DNA of 64,000 nucleotides from positions 1-64,000 of the forward strand of contig LQPB01000045.1 in the NCBI GenBank assembly GCA_002102225.1, written 5' to 3'. Below are positions 40,393-48,691 of this stretch, piece after piece; position 1 is the first letter of the stretch, and each line of letters opens with the position of its first letter. The DNA comes from Mycobacterium interjectum (lineage in GTDB: Bacteria; Actinomycetota; Actinomycetes; Mycobacteriales; Mycobacteriaceae). The translations under genes were made by a program, and so were the position numbers. The notes under the pieces are model-generated. The model was not told the DNA's origin, made no database searches, and saw nothing but the letters and a program-made list of their open reading frames with translations.

Positions 40393-40472
40393 AAGCGTAC
40401 GATTTGTGCTAGACACAATCACGACTCCGCGGGCGGGGGGTTGAACACATAGTCGGCACTCGTGGTGGCTTC

Positions 40473-41639
40473 GTGCACCGCCGAACGGTCCTGAAGTTGC
40501 CGCTGCTACTCGCAGGAGGCACCGCTCTGGCCCGAGCACCCCGCGCCGCCGCCGCACCTCCCCTCGGCACGCCCGATTCCAGCCGCTGGTCCCCCGACCG
40601 CGCCAACCGCTGGTACCAGGCGCAGGGCTGGCTCGTCGGCGCGAACTTCGTGACGTCGAACGCGATCAACCAGCTCGAGATGTTTCAGCCCGACACCTAC
40701 GACCCGGGGCGCATCGACACCGAGCTGGGCTGGGCGCAGCTGCACGGGTTCAACACGATCCGGGTCTTCCTGCACGATCAGCTGTGGACCCAGGATCCCC
40801 GGGGATTCCAAGCCCGCCTGGCCCAGTTCGTCGACATCGCCGCGCGGCACGGCCTCAAACCGCTGTTCGTCCTGTTCGACTCCTGCTGGGACCCGTTCCC
40901 GCGCGCGGGCAGGCAACGCGAACCGCGGCCGGGCGTGCACAACTCGGGCTGGGTGCAAAGTCCGGGCGCCGACCGCCTGGGCGACGCCGGCTACGCCCGC
41001 GTCCTGCGCCGCTACGTCACGTCGGTGCTGACCCAATTCCGCGACGACAACCGGGTTTTGGGCTGGGACCTGTGGAACGAGCCCGACAATCCCTCCCGCT
41101 ACTACCGCTCGGTCGAGAGGGAGGACAAGCTTAGCCTCGTCGCCGACCTGCTTCCGCAGGTGTTCGCGTGGGCGCGCTCCGTCGATCCCCGCCAGCCGTT
41201 GACGAGCGGCGTATGGGACGGCGAACCCGAAGAGGACGCCGATTGGCGCGGCGCCATCCGCGGCATTCAGCTCGACAACTCCGATATCATCACGTTCCAC
41301 AGCTACGGCGAACCCGCCGACTTCGAGGCGCGGATCGCGGAGCTCGCCCCGCAGGGACGGCCGATCCTGTGCACCGAGTACCTCGCCCGGTCCCTGGGCA
41401 GCACCGTGGAGGGCATCCTGCCAATTGCCAAGGCGCATAACGTCGGTGCCATCAATTGGGGACTGGTCGCCGGGAAGACTCAGACCTACTTCCCCTGGGA
41501 CTCGTGGGAGCATCCCTACCCGGCGCCTCCGGAGGTCTGGTTCCACGACCTGCTCGGACCCGACGGGCGGCCCTACCGGGAGAGCGAAAGCCAAACGATC
41601 CGCCAGCTGGCCGGCCTGGCGATGCACCTCAGCCCCTGA
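40473..41639 (+). CDS. Tat-exported glycoside hydrolase, clan A (GH5-like)
   Basis: The 388-residue product begins MHRRTVLKLPLLLAGGTALA, a twin-arginine signal followed by a hydrophobic core, so it should be exported folded. The mature part is a TIM barrel with the two clan A glutamates: Glu203 in DLWNEPDNP as acid/base and Glu302 in LCTEYLARS as nucleophile. NTIRVFLHDQLW and ITFHSYG are further strand ends typical of these enzymes. The substrate is unknown, with candidate beta-glucans or beta-mannans from outside or a mycobacterial envelope glycan. It starts at GTG 40473. It appears inserted between panB and the CYTH-CHAD gene relative to M. tuberculosis. Confidence 0.85.
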   Translation: MHRRTVLKLPLLLAGGTALARAPRAAAAPPLGTPDSSRWSPDRANRWYQAQGWLVGANFVTSNAINQLEMFQPDTYDPGRIDTELGWAQLHGFNTIRVFLHDQLWTQDPRGFQARLAQFVDIAARHGLKPLFVLFDSCWDPFPRAGRQREPRPGVHNSGWVQSPGADRLGDAGYARVLRRYVTSVLTQFRDDNRVLGWDLWNEPDNPSRYYRSVEREDKLSLVADLLPQVFAWARSVDPRQPLTSGVWDGEPEEDADWRGAIRGIQLDNSDIITFHSYGEPADFEARIAELAPQGRPILCTEYLARSLGSTVEGILPIAKAHNVGAINWGLVAGKTQTYFPWDSWEHPYPAPPEVWFHDLLGPDGRPYRESESQTIRQLAGLAMHLSP

Positions 41640-41719
41640 GGAGGGGAACGGCCCGCTTGAGCGCACCCCCGATGTGGCACCCTATGGGTGCCCGCCCTCC
41701 CGCCTCAATGGAGTCGAGA

Positions 41720-43219
41720 ATGTCCGTGAAAGCGCCCAAAACCTCGCGCCATCTCGAGGTGGAGCGCAAGTTCGACGTCGTGGATTCCACGGTGTCGCCG
41801 TCGTTCGAAGGCATCGCCGCCGTCGATCACGTCGACAAGTCGCCGATCGAATCGCTGGACGCGACGTACTTCGACACCCCGGCGCATGACCTGGCGCGCA
41901 ACAAGATCACCCTGCGGCGTCGCACCGGCGGCCACGACGCGGGCTGGCACTTGAAGCTGCCGGCCGGCCCCGAAGCCCGCACCGAGGTGCGCGCGCCGCT
42001 GGACGCATCGGAGCAGGACGTGCCCGGCGAGTTGCGCGACATCGTGCTGGCGATCGTCCGCGAACGACCGCTCGAACCCGTCGCGCGCATCAGCACCGAA
42101 CGCGAAACCCAGGTGCTGTACGGCTCGGACGGGGCGGCGCTGGCGGAATTCAGCAACGACCACGTCACCGCGTGGGCGGCCGGCAACCCCGAGGTGCCCC
42201 CCGCCGAACAGGAATGGCGCGAGTGGGAACTGGAGTTGGTCGAAAACAACGGGGCGGCCGACACCGAGCTGTTGGGCCGGCTGAGCAATCGGCTGCTCGA
42301 CGCCGGCGCCGCGCCCGCCGGTCACGGCTCCAAGCTGGCCCGCGTGCTCGGCGAAACGGCGCGGCCCGACGAGGCGCAGCGGCCCGCCGACCCGGTACAC
42401 CGGGCCGTGGCCGAGCAGGTCGGCGAGCTGCTCGTGTGGGATCGCGCGGTGCGCGCCGACGCCGACGATGCCGTGCACCAAATGCGGGTGACCATCCGGA
42501 AGATCCGCAGCCTCCTGGCCGACTCGCAGGACGCGTCCGAACCGTCCGGGATCGCCTGGATTCAGGACGAATTGCGCGAACTCGCCAACGTGCTGGGCGT
42601 GGCCCGCGACGCCGAGGTGCTCGCCGAGCGCTACCAGCAGGCGCTGGACAAGCTGCCGCCGGAGCTGGTGCGGGGCCGCATCCGCGAACGCCTCGTCGAG
42701 GGGGCCCGACGCCGCTACCAGACCGGGCTGCGGCGGTCGCTGATCGCGATGCGTTCGCAGCGCTACTTTCGCCTGCTCGACGCCCTCGACGCGTGGGTCG
42801 CCGAAGTCCCGGCCGCCGCCGCGGGCGACGAGGCGGCGCCGGTGACCCTCGAAGCGGCCTACCAGAAGGTGCGCAAGGCCGCGAAGGCGGCGGCCGCGGT
42901 GGAACCGGGGGCCGAAGCCGAGCTGGACCTCGCGCTGCATCGAATTCGCAAGCGCGCCAAGCGGCTTCGTTACACCGCGGCGGCCACCGGCGCCATGCGG
43001 GTGTCGGAGCAGGCGAAGGTCATCCAGACGCTGCTGGGTGACCACCAGGACAGCGTGGTCAGCCGCGAACACCTGGGGCACCAGGCCGAGGCCGCGCACA
43101 CCGCGGGCGAGGACACCTTCACCTACGGTCTGCTGTATCAGCAGGAGGCCGACCTGGCCGAGCGGTGCCGCCAACAGCTCGACGAGGCGCTGCGCAAGCT
43201 CGCCAAGGCGGTCCGCTGA
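41720..43219 (+). CDS. CYTH-CHAD domain protein (Rv2226-like)
   Basis: From ATG 41720 (MSVKAPKTSRHLEVERKFDV) the protein has 499 residues. The N-terminal CYTH domain shows the metal/triphosphate signature ExExK in LEVERKF and spans to about 200. The CHAD domain fills about 220-495 and has its conserved histidines and basic helices (DAVHQMRVTIRKIRSLL and LHRIRKRAKRLRY). CYTH enzymes hydrolyse inorganic triphosphate and CHAD domains bind polyphosphate, so a role in polyphosphate handling is likely. An alternative ATG twelve bases upstream adds four residues. Confidence 0.92.
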   Translation: MSVKAPKTSRHLEVERKFDVVDSTVSPSFEGIAAVDHVDKSPIESLDATYFDTPAHDLARNKITLRRRTGGHDAGWHLKLPAGPEARTEVRAPLDASEQDVPGELRDIVLAIVRERPLEPVARISTERETQVLYGSDGAALAEFSNDHVTAWAAGNPEVPPAEQEWREWELELVENNGAADTELLGRLSNRLLDAGAAPAGHGSKLARVLGETARPDEAQRPADPVHRAVAEQVGELLVWDRAVRADADDAVHQMRVTIRKIRSLLADSQDASEPSGIAWIQDELRELANVLGVARDAEVLAERYQQALDKLPPELVRGRIRERLVEGARRRYQTGLRRSLIAMRSQRYFRLLDALDAWVAEVPAAAAGDEAAPVTLEAAYQKVRKAAKAAAAVEPGAEAELDLALHRIRKRAKRLRYTAAATGAMRVSEQAKVIQTLLGDHQDSVVSREHLGHQAEAAHTAGEDTFTYGLLYQQEADLAERCRQQLDEALRKLAKAVR

Positions 43220-43231
43220 ATAACGTGATCT

Positions 43232-43303
43232 GTGGCCGCCACAGAGGACGACCTGCGCTCTGCCCGTGCACTCTCCGAGGAAGTGATTAGGGCTCTCGTG
43301 TAG
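43232..43303 (+). other. Possible gene remnant or mini-ORF, 23 codons
   Basis: Twelve bases after the CYTH-CHAD stop, GTG 43232 opens a frame that reads MAATEDDLRSARALSEEVIR plus three residues, then TAG. The charge pattern is that of an amphipathic helix and the third codon positions are G/C-rich like the neighbours. It may be the start of a decayed gene or a real mini-protein. No clear ribosome site is visible. A 10-base inverted repeat begins inside it. Confidence 0.25.
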
Positions 43304-43342
43304 CTCGCAGTGCGTCCGCAGGTCGTCTGGCTGTGTGTCCGA

Positions 43343-43909
43343 TCAGTCGTGCTTGGCCTCGTAGCGCAGCAGGACCGTGCCGCCCGGGAAGGAGCGGTTC
43401 TCCAAGAGTCGCAGCGAGATCCACGACGGCAGGGTGGGGAAGAACGGAGTGCCGCCGCCCACGGCGGTGGGCGTTACCACGATCCGGTACTCGTCCACCA
43501 GTCCGGCCCGCACGATCGGTGCAGCCAGCGTCGCACCGGCCACCTCCAGCCTGCCCTCGGTTTCGGCCTTCAGCTTCGTTACCACCTCGACGGGGTCGCC
43601 GCGTTCCAGGCGGGAGTTCCAGTCGACGGACTCCAGGGTGCGCGAGAACACGACCTTGGGCATGTCGCGCCAGATGTGGGCGAAGTCGCGGATCAGAGGG
43701 GTGGCGTCCGGGGCCTTGTCGGCGGTCGGCCAGTACGCGGACATCATTTCGTAGAGCCGCCGCCCATAGAACGACAGGGCGGTCTCCCGCTCGAAGTCGT
43801 TCCAGTACTGGTGTATTTCTTCGCTCGGATCGGCCCAGTCGATGTTGCCTTGCGCGTCGGCGATGTAGCCGTCGACCGACACGTTGAAGCCATAGATGAG
43901 TTTGCCCAT
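43343..43909 (-). CDS. RibD C-terminal / dihydrofolate reductase-like protein
   Basis: The ATG at 43909 (MGKLIYGFNVSVDGYIAD) gives 188 residues. The N-terminal strand and SVDGYIAD are the pteridine-reductase-like start of the RibD_C family. LEVAGATLAAPIVRAGLVDEYRI is the typical second half, and TPTAVGGGTPFF closes the NADPH site. Many actinobacterial members are reductases of unknown substrate; few act in riboflavin synthesis. It stands alone, with rnpB upstream on the same strand. A longer reading upstream runs into rnpB and is not coding. Confidence 0.85.
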   Translation of the reverse strand: MGKLIYGFNVSVDGYIADAQGNIDWADPSEEIHQYWNDFERETALSFYGRRLYEMMSAYWPTADKAPDATPLIRDFAHIWRDMPKVVFSRTLESVDWNSRLERGDPVEVVTKLKAETEGRLEVAGATLAAPIVRAGLVDEYRIVVTPTAVGGGTPFFPTLPSWISLRLLENRSFPGGTVLLRYEAKHD

Positions 43910-44035
43910 GCAGATCAGACTGCACCGGAGGGCAAAAATCATCGCGACGCCACCCGAGACATTGTCAAATCCTTGTGGATAGCGAATCGGATCATCCGGG
44001 AAGTCGCGGTAGCCGATATGCAGGCGTAGGCGCGG

Positions 44036-44455
<420 letters not shown>

Positions 44456-44461
44456 CGCTCC

Positions 44462-44490
44462 ACGGTACCCGTTGCGCAACCTGCTGACCA
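44462..44490 (-). promoter_or_regulatory. Likely rnpB promoter
   Basis: On the minus strand TGGTCA (44490-44485) and TACCGT (44467-44462) are spaced by 17 bases. TACCGT fits the mycobacterial TANNNT -10 and places a start at about 44455, exactly where helix P1 begins. Confidence 0.5.
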
Positions 44491-44507
44491 GCACCTCACT
44501 AGCGGCT

Positions 44508-44543
44508 TTGACGATTGAGCAATTTATCAATCATTGCTAAATA
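44508..44543 (+). promoter_or_regulatory. AT-rich operator/promoter candidate for the P450-ferredoxin pair
   Basis: Two interlocked inverted repeats lie here: GATTGA (44513-44518) with TCAATC (44527-44532), and AGCAAT (44518-44523) with ATTGCT (44533-44538). TTGACG at 44508 is a possible -35 and TAAATA at 44538 a possible -10, though the spacing is long. The stretch is far richer in A/T than its surroundings and ends 25 bases before the P450 start. Confidence 0.45.
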
Positions 44544-44568
44544 AGTGTGTTGGTGCCACGCTGACCGC

Positions 44569-45738
44569 ATGACAGATACCGAAGGATTCGTCGATCAGTC
44601 GGTGACGGGTCTCGCGGAGCCGCAACCGATGTACAAGGCGCTGCGCGAATCGACCCCGGTGTTCCGCTCCCCGCAGGCGGTGGTGCTCAGCCGCCTCGCC
44701 GACATCGAGATGGCCCTCAAGCGCACCGAACTGTTCTCGTCGAACATGGATGCCGTCGACCTCGGCAACATTCGGCCGATGATCCCGCTGCAGATCGACC
44801 CGCCCGAACACGCGAAGTACCGCCGCATCCTGGACCCGCTGTTCACCCCGCGCGAGATGGCCCGGCGCGAACCGGCCGTCAGCGAACTGGTGAACCAGAT
44901 GATCGACCGCTTCGCCGGTCGGGGCGAGTGCGACTTCCACGAGGAGTTCGCGGTTCCCCTGCCCTGCACCGTCTTCCTGCAATTGCTCGGCCTGCCGCTG
45001 GAGGACCTCGAGCAATTCCTGGTGTGGAAGGACCACATCATCCGGCCCGAGGGCGACTCGGGCTTTGACCGCCGCCACGAGACCGGCGCTCCCACAGCGC
45101 AACAGATCTACGACTACTTCGACCGTGCCATCGACGACCACATCGCCAGCCCGCGCGACGACGTGTTGTCCGCGATGATCGCGGCCACCATCGAGGGCCA
45201 GCCACTGTCGCGCGAGGAGCTGCTTGACATCTGCTTCCTCTTCCTGATCGCGGGGCTGGACACGGTCACCGACTCGCTCGACTGCTTCTTCGTGTACCTG
45301 GCCCGCCATCCCGACCACCGTCGCCAGCTCGTCGAGCAGCCCGAGATCCTGCCGAGCGCCATCGAGGAGCTGTTGCGCTGGGAGACACCGGTTCCCGGTG
45401 TGGCCCGGGTGGCGATGCAGGACACCGAGGTGGGCGGGTGCCCCATCAGCAAGGGCGAGCGGGTCAGCCCGTTGCTCGGTGCGGCCAACACCGATCCCGC
45501 CGAGTTCGCAGACCCCGACCGGGTGGATTTCAGCCGCAATCCCAACCGGCACCGCGCGTTCGGCGGTGGCCCGCACCGCTGCCTCGGCTCCCACCTCGCG
45601 CGCATGGAGCTACGGGTCGCGTTGCGCGAATTCCACCGGCGCATACCGGATTACGAGATCAAGCCCGGCACGCAGTTGACGTACACCGCCGCGCTGCGCT
45701 CGGTGGAGTCGCTGCCGCTGGTCTTTCCAGTGTCATGA
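44569..45738 (+). CDS. Cytochrome P450 (first of three)
   Basis: From ATG 44569 (MTDTEGFVDQSVTGL) the protein has 389 residues, a soluble bacterial P450. The I-helix oxygen-activating motif is AGLDTVTD, the K-helix ExxR is EELLR, and the heme loop is FGGGPHRCLGSHLA with Cys338 as the iron ligand. Its stop overlaps the ferredoxin start by four bases (ATGA), so electrons most likely come from that partner. I cannot name the CYP family or the substrate; the facing alcohol and aldehyde dehydrogenases suggest that the hydroxylated product is oxidised further. Confidence 0.93.
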   Translation: MTDTEGFVDQSVTGLAEPQPMYKALRESTPVFRSPQAVVLSRLADIEMALKRTELFSSNMDAVDLGNIRPMIPLQIDPPEHAKYRRILDPLFTPREMARREPAVSELVNQMIDRFAGRGECDFHEEFAVPLPCTVFLQLLGLPLEDLEQFLVWKDHIIRPEGDSGFDRRHETGAPTAQQIYDYFDRAIDDHIASPRDDVLSAMIAATIEGQPLSREELLDICFLFLIAGLDTVTDSLDCFFVYLARHPDHRRQLVEQPEILPSAIEELLRWETPVPGVARVAMQDTEVGGCPISKGERVSPLLGAANTDPAEFADPDRVDFSRNPNRHRAFGGGPHRCLGSHLARMELRVALREFHRRIPDYEIKPGTQLTYTAALRSVESLPLVFPVS

Positions 45739-45929
45739 CCCGCGTCGTGCTGGATCCCGACCGCTGCACCGGGCACGGGCGCTGCTACACGCTGGCGCCG
45801 GAGGTGTTCGACGCCGACGAGGTCGGGCACTGCGTCGTGCTCGTTGAGGACGTCTCGGGTGACCTCGAGGCGCAGGCCGTCGCCGGCGAGCAGAACTGCC
45901 CGGAGCAGGCGATCACGCTGTCCCGGTAG
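45735..45929 (+). CDS. Small [3Fe-4S]-type ferredoxin, P450 partner
   Basis: This 64-residue ferredoxin has Cys11 and Cys17 in CTGHGRC and Cys55 in CPEQA. His14 takes the place of the Cys found in 4Fe-4S proteins, giving the CXXHXXC-Xn-CP pattern of mycobacterial P450 ferredoxins. It overlaps the P450 stop by four bases, which fixes the start at ATG 45735. It would pass electrons from a ferredoxin reductase, not encoded here, to the P450. It is convergent with the alcohol dehydrogenase, three bases apart. Confidence 0.92.
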   Translation: MTRVVLDPDRCTGHGRCYTLAPEVFDADEVGHCVVLVEDVSGDLEAQAVAGEQNCPEQAITLSR

Positions 45930-45932
45930 GGA

Positions 45933-47015
45933 TTAGGCGAAGCAGACCACGCTGCGCGCGCCCCGGCCCGCGGTCATGTCGGTGAACGCGGTTTCCACGT
46001 CGTCGATGCCGATCCGCCGGGTCACCAACGCCTCGAGGTCGAGCCTGCCGCGTCGGGCGAGTTCGGCGAGCACCGGGATGTCGCGCGCCGGATCGCTGGC
46101 ACCGTAGACGCTGCCCTGCACCGTCTTGCCGTCGGCCATCAACGACAGCGCGGGGAACGTCACCTCCTCGGCGATCCCGGCGGCGCCCACCAGGGTGACC
46201 TTGCCGCCGCGGCGGGTGGCCTCATACGCCAGGCGCATCGTGGCGGGCTTGCCCACCACCTCGATTCCGTGATCGACGCCGGCGCCCCCGGTGAGATCGC
46301 GGACCGCGGCGACGAGGTCGACCTCGCCCGCGTCGACGGTGTCCGTCGCCCCGTTGGCCGAGGCGGCCGGCAGCTGGCCGGCTGCCCGGTCCGCGGCGAT
46401 GATGCGCCCCGCGCCGGCCAGCCGCGCCCCCTGGATGGCGGCCAAACCGACGCCGCCGCAGCCGATCACGAGCACGCTGTCGCCCGGCCGCACCGCCGCC
46501 GTGCGCATCACCGCGCCGACGCCGGTGGTGACGCCGCAACCCAGCAGGGCGGCGTGGTCGAGCGGCAGCGACCCGTCGACCGGCACCACCGCCGCGGCCG
46601 GCAGCAGCGTCTCCTCGGCCAGCGACCCGACGCCCATGCCGGGCCACACCGGGCCGGCGGCGCTCTCGGCGTAGGGACCGCCGTAGGCGTGGTCATAGCC
46701 GTGCACGCACAGCTGGGCCTCGCCGCGCAGGCAGTGCGGGCAGCAGCGGCACGGCACGTTCCACGTCAGCACGACGTGGTCACCCGGGCTGACCGTGGTG
46801 ACGCCGGCGCCCACCTCGGCGACGATGCCGGCGCCCTCGTGCCCGAGCGTCGACGGCAGCAGCGTCGGGATGGCTCCGTCGCGCAGCGAGAGGTCGCTGT
46901 GGCACACGCCGCTGGCGCGCAGTTGCACCCGCACCTCGGTGTCGCCGAGGGGCCGCAGCGCGAGCTCCTCCACCGCGGTGGGCCGCCCGACCTCGCGCAG
47001 CACGATGGCTTTCAT
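45933..47015 (-). CDS. Zinc-dependent alcohol dehydrogenase (MDR family)
   Basis: The ATG at 47015 (MKAIVLREVGRPTAVEE) gives 360 residues. The catalytic zinc site shows GVCHSDLSLRDG and GHEGAGIVAEVG, and the structural zinc site has four Cys in CRCCPHCLRGEAQLC. The NAD fold is CGGVGLAAIQGARLAGAG. It oxidises a primary or secondary alcohol or reduces the aldehyde. Upstream in-frame residues are not conserved and would overlap the divergent aldehyde dehydrogenase. With that gene it likely takes an alcohol to the acid. Confidence 0.92.
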   Translation of the reverse strand: MKAIVLREVGRPTAVEELALRPLGDTEVRVQLRASGVCHSDLSLRDGAIPTLLPSTLGHEGAGIVAEVGAGVTTVSPGDHVVLTWNVPCRCCPHCLRGEAQLCVHGYDHAYGGPYAESAAGPVWPGMGVGSLAEETLLPAAAVVPVDGSLPLDHAALLGCGVTTGVGAVMRTAAVRPGDSVLVIGCGGVGLAAIQGARLAGAGRIIAADRAAGQLPAASANGATDTVDAGEVDLVAAVRDLTGGAGVDHGIEVVGKPATMRLAYEATRRGGKVTLVGAAGIAEEVTFPALSLMADGKTVQGSVYGASDPARDIPVLAELARRGRLDLEALVTRRIGIDDVETAFTDMTAGRGARSVVCFA

Positions 47016-47034
47016 GGGGTCCACACTGTGATGC

Positions 47035-47049
47035 AGGTCATAGCGACCT
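47035..47049. promoter_or_regulatory. Short palindrome between divergent alcohol and aldehyde dehydrogenases
   Basis: AGGTC (47035-47039) and GACCT (47045-47049) flank ATAGC in the 74-base gap between the two starts. The position would allow one regulator to control both genes. Confidence 0.3.
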
Positions 47050-47089
47050 ACGATGGCTGGACAACCGCACCGGGTCAAGGGAGACGGGC

Positions 47090-48589
47090 ATGACGGGATC
47101 AACGACGATCACGCGCGACAGCCAAACGGCAGGTGACGAGCCGGTTTTGACGATCGGCGGCCAGGGGCAGCCCGGTGCCGACGGGAGCTACGCGGTGCGC
47201 AACCCCGCGCGGCCGAACGAGGTCGTCGGCCACGCCCCCGCCGCCGGCCGCGCCCAGCTCGACGCCGCGGTGGCAGCGGCACGGCGGGCCGCGCCCGGGT
47301 GGCGGGCGCTGGGCGTCGCCGAGCGGGTCGCCGCCCTGACCGCCGCAGCGGCCACCGCCGCCGAGCAGCTGGCCGCCGCCGACGGCGCGGCGCTGTACAC
47401 CCGCGAGCACGGAAAGGTGCTGAGCGAGGCCAACTTCGAGATCAGCACCGGCCCCGGGCTGGCCGCGCTGATCGGGTCGATGGCCGAGGCCGCGGTGGCG
47501 CCCGAGCAGGTCGACCCGAACGCCCCCTATCCGCGCCTGCACCGCGAGCCGTACGGCGTGGCCGCGCTGGTGCTGCCGTTCAACTGGCCGCTCGCGCTGA
47601 CCATGACGAAGCTGGCGTCGGCGCTCAGCGCGGGCAACACCGCGGTCGTCAAGGTGCCGCCCAGTTGCCCGCTGGCGGCGCTGCGCCTGGCCGGGGCGCT
47701 GGCCGCGGCGCTGCCGCCGGGCGTGGTCAACGTGCTCGCCGGCCCCGGCAGCGCGCTCGCCCAGGCGCTGGTCACCCACCCGGGCATCGACCTCATCTCG
47801 CTGACCGGCGGCGTCGCCACCGGGCGCGCCGTCATGGCGGCCGCGGCCGCGCGCCTCACCCCGGTGCTGCTCGAACTCGGCGGCAACGACGCCGCGATCA
47901 TCGCCCCCGACATCGAGGTCACCGACGAGCTGGTCGAGCGGTTGATGACGGCGACCTACACCACCGGCGGTCAGGTCTGCATGGCGATCAAGCGGCTGTA
48001 CGCGCCCGCAGAACGGGTCGGCGAGCTGGCCGAGGCGGTGCTCGCCCGCTGCGAACGCGAGGTGATCGGCGACGGCCTCGCCGACGAGACCACGCTCGGC
48101 CCGCTGCACACGGCCGCCGGCCGCGACCGGGTGGCGGCGCTCGTCGGTGAGGCCGAGGCGCGGGGCGCGACGGTGCGCACCGGCGGGCGGATCCGCGAGG
48201 AGGACGCCGACTCGGGCGGGTACTTCGCGCTGCCGACCGTGGTCACCGGCCTGGCGCCGGACTCGCGGCTGGCCACCGAGGAGCAGTTCGGCCCGGTGCT
48301 GCCTCTCTTCGGCTATGACGCCATCGAGGACGCCGTAACCGCGGCCAACGCAACGGAATTCGGCCTCACGGCGTCGGTCTGGACCGGCGACGACGAGCTG
48401 GCCGATCGGGTCACCGGCGAGCTCGTCGCGGGCACGGTCAGCGTGAACTGCCACGGCCTGGCCGCGCAGGACCCGCGGCTGCCGTTCGGCGGCTGCGGCC
48501 AGTCCGGGCTCGGCCGCGAGCTCGGCGTGGACGGCATCCGCGCCTTCACGCAGCCGCGGACGTTCGTGCGCCATCCCGTCCCGCGCTAG
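47090..48589 (+). CDS. NAD(P)-dependent aldehyde dehydrogenase
   Basis: The 499-residue enzyme has the full family set: NWPLALTMTKLASALSAGNT, LTGGVATGRAVM for the cofactor, Glu262 in LLELGGNDA, and the nucleophile Cys297 in GGQVCMAIKR. The C-terminal LPFGGCGQSGLGRELG is also typical. ATG 47090 follows AAGGGAGACGGGC. It oxidises an aldehyde to a carboxylic acid. It is divergent from the alcohol dehydrogenase and convergent with the PE gene. The substrate is not predictable from sequence alone. Confidence 0.94.
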   Translation: MTGSTTITRDSQTAGDEPVLTIGGQGQPGADGSYAVRNPARPNEVVGHAPAAGRAQLDAAVAAARRAAPGWRALGVAERVAALTAAAATAAEQLAAADGAALYTREHGKVLSEANFEISTGPGLAALIGSMAEAAVAPEQVDPNAPYPRLHREPYGVAALVLPFNWPLALTMTKLASALSAGNTAVVKVPPSCPLAALRLAGALAAALPPGVVNVLAGPGSALAQALVTHPGIDLISLTGGVATGRAVMAAAAARLTPVLLELGGNDAAIIAPDIEVTDELVERLMTATYTTGGQVCMAIKRLYAPAERVGELAEAVLARCEREVIGDGLADETTLGPLHTAAGRDRVAALVGEAEARGATVRTGGRIREEDADSGGYFALPTVVTGLAPDSRLATEEQFGPVLPLFGYDAIEDAVTAANATEFGLTASVWTGDDELADRVTGELVAGTVSVNCHGLAAQDPRLPFGGCGQSGLGRELGVDGIRAFTQPRTFVRHPVPR

Positions 48590-48600
48590 CCGGGTGCCCG

Positions 48601-48661
48601 CGTGTGCGGTGGCGGCGTCGCGTGTGCGGTGAGGGCGCAAAAGCCGTCGGATTTGCGCCCT
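48601..48661. repeat. Intergenic palindromic repeat, GTGTGCGGT type
   Basis: CGTGTGCGGT occurs twice (48601-48610 and 48621-48630). It is followed by a stem, AGGGCGCAAA (48632-48641) with TTTGCGCCCT (48652-48661), around a ten-base loop. It lies between convergent genes and shares the GCGTGTGCG core with the larger palindrome at 52961. It is probably a stem-only bidirectional terminator built from a dispersed repeat family. Confidence 0.65.
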
Positions 48662-48691
48662 GGCGTCACACCGAAAGCCCGGGCCGCACAC

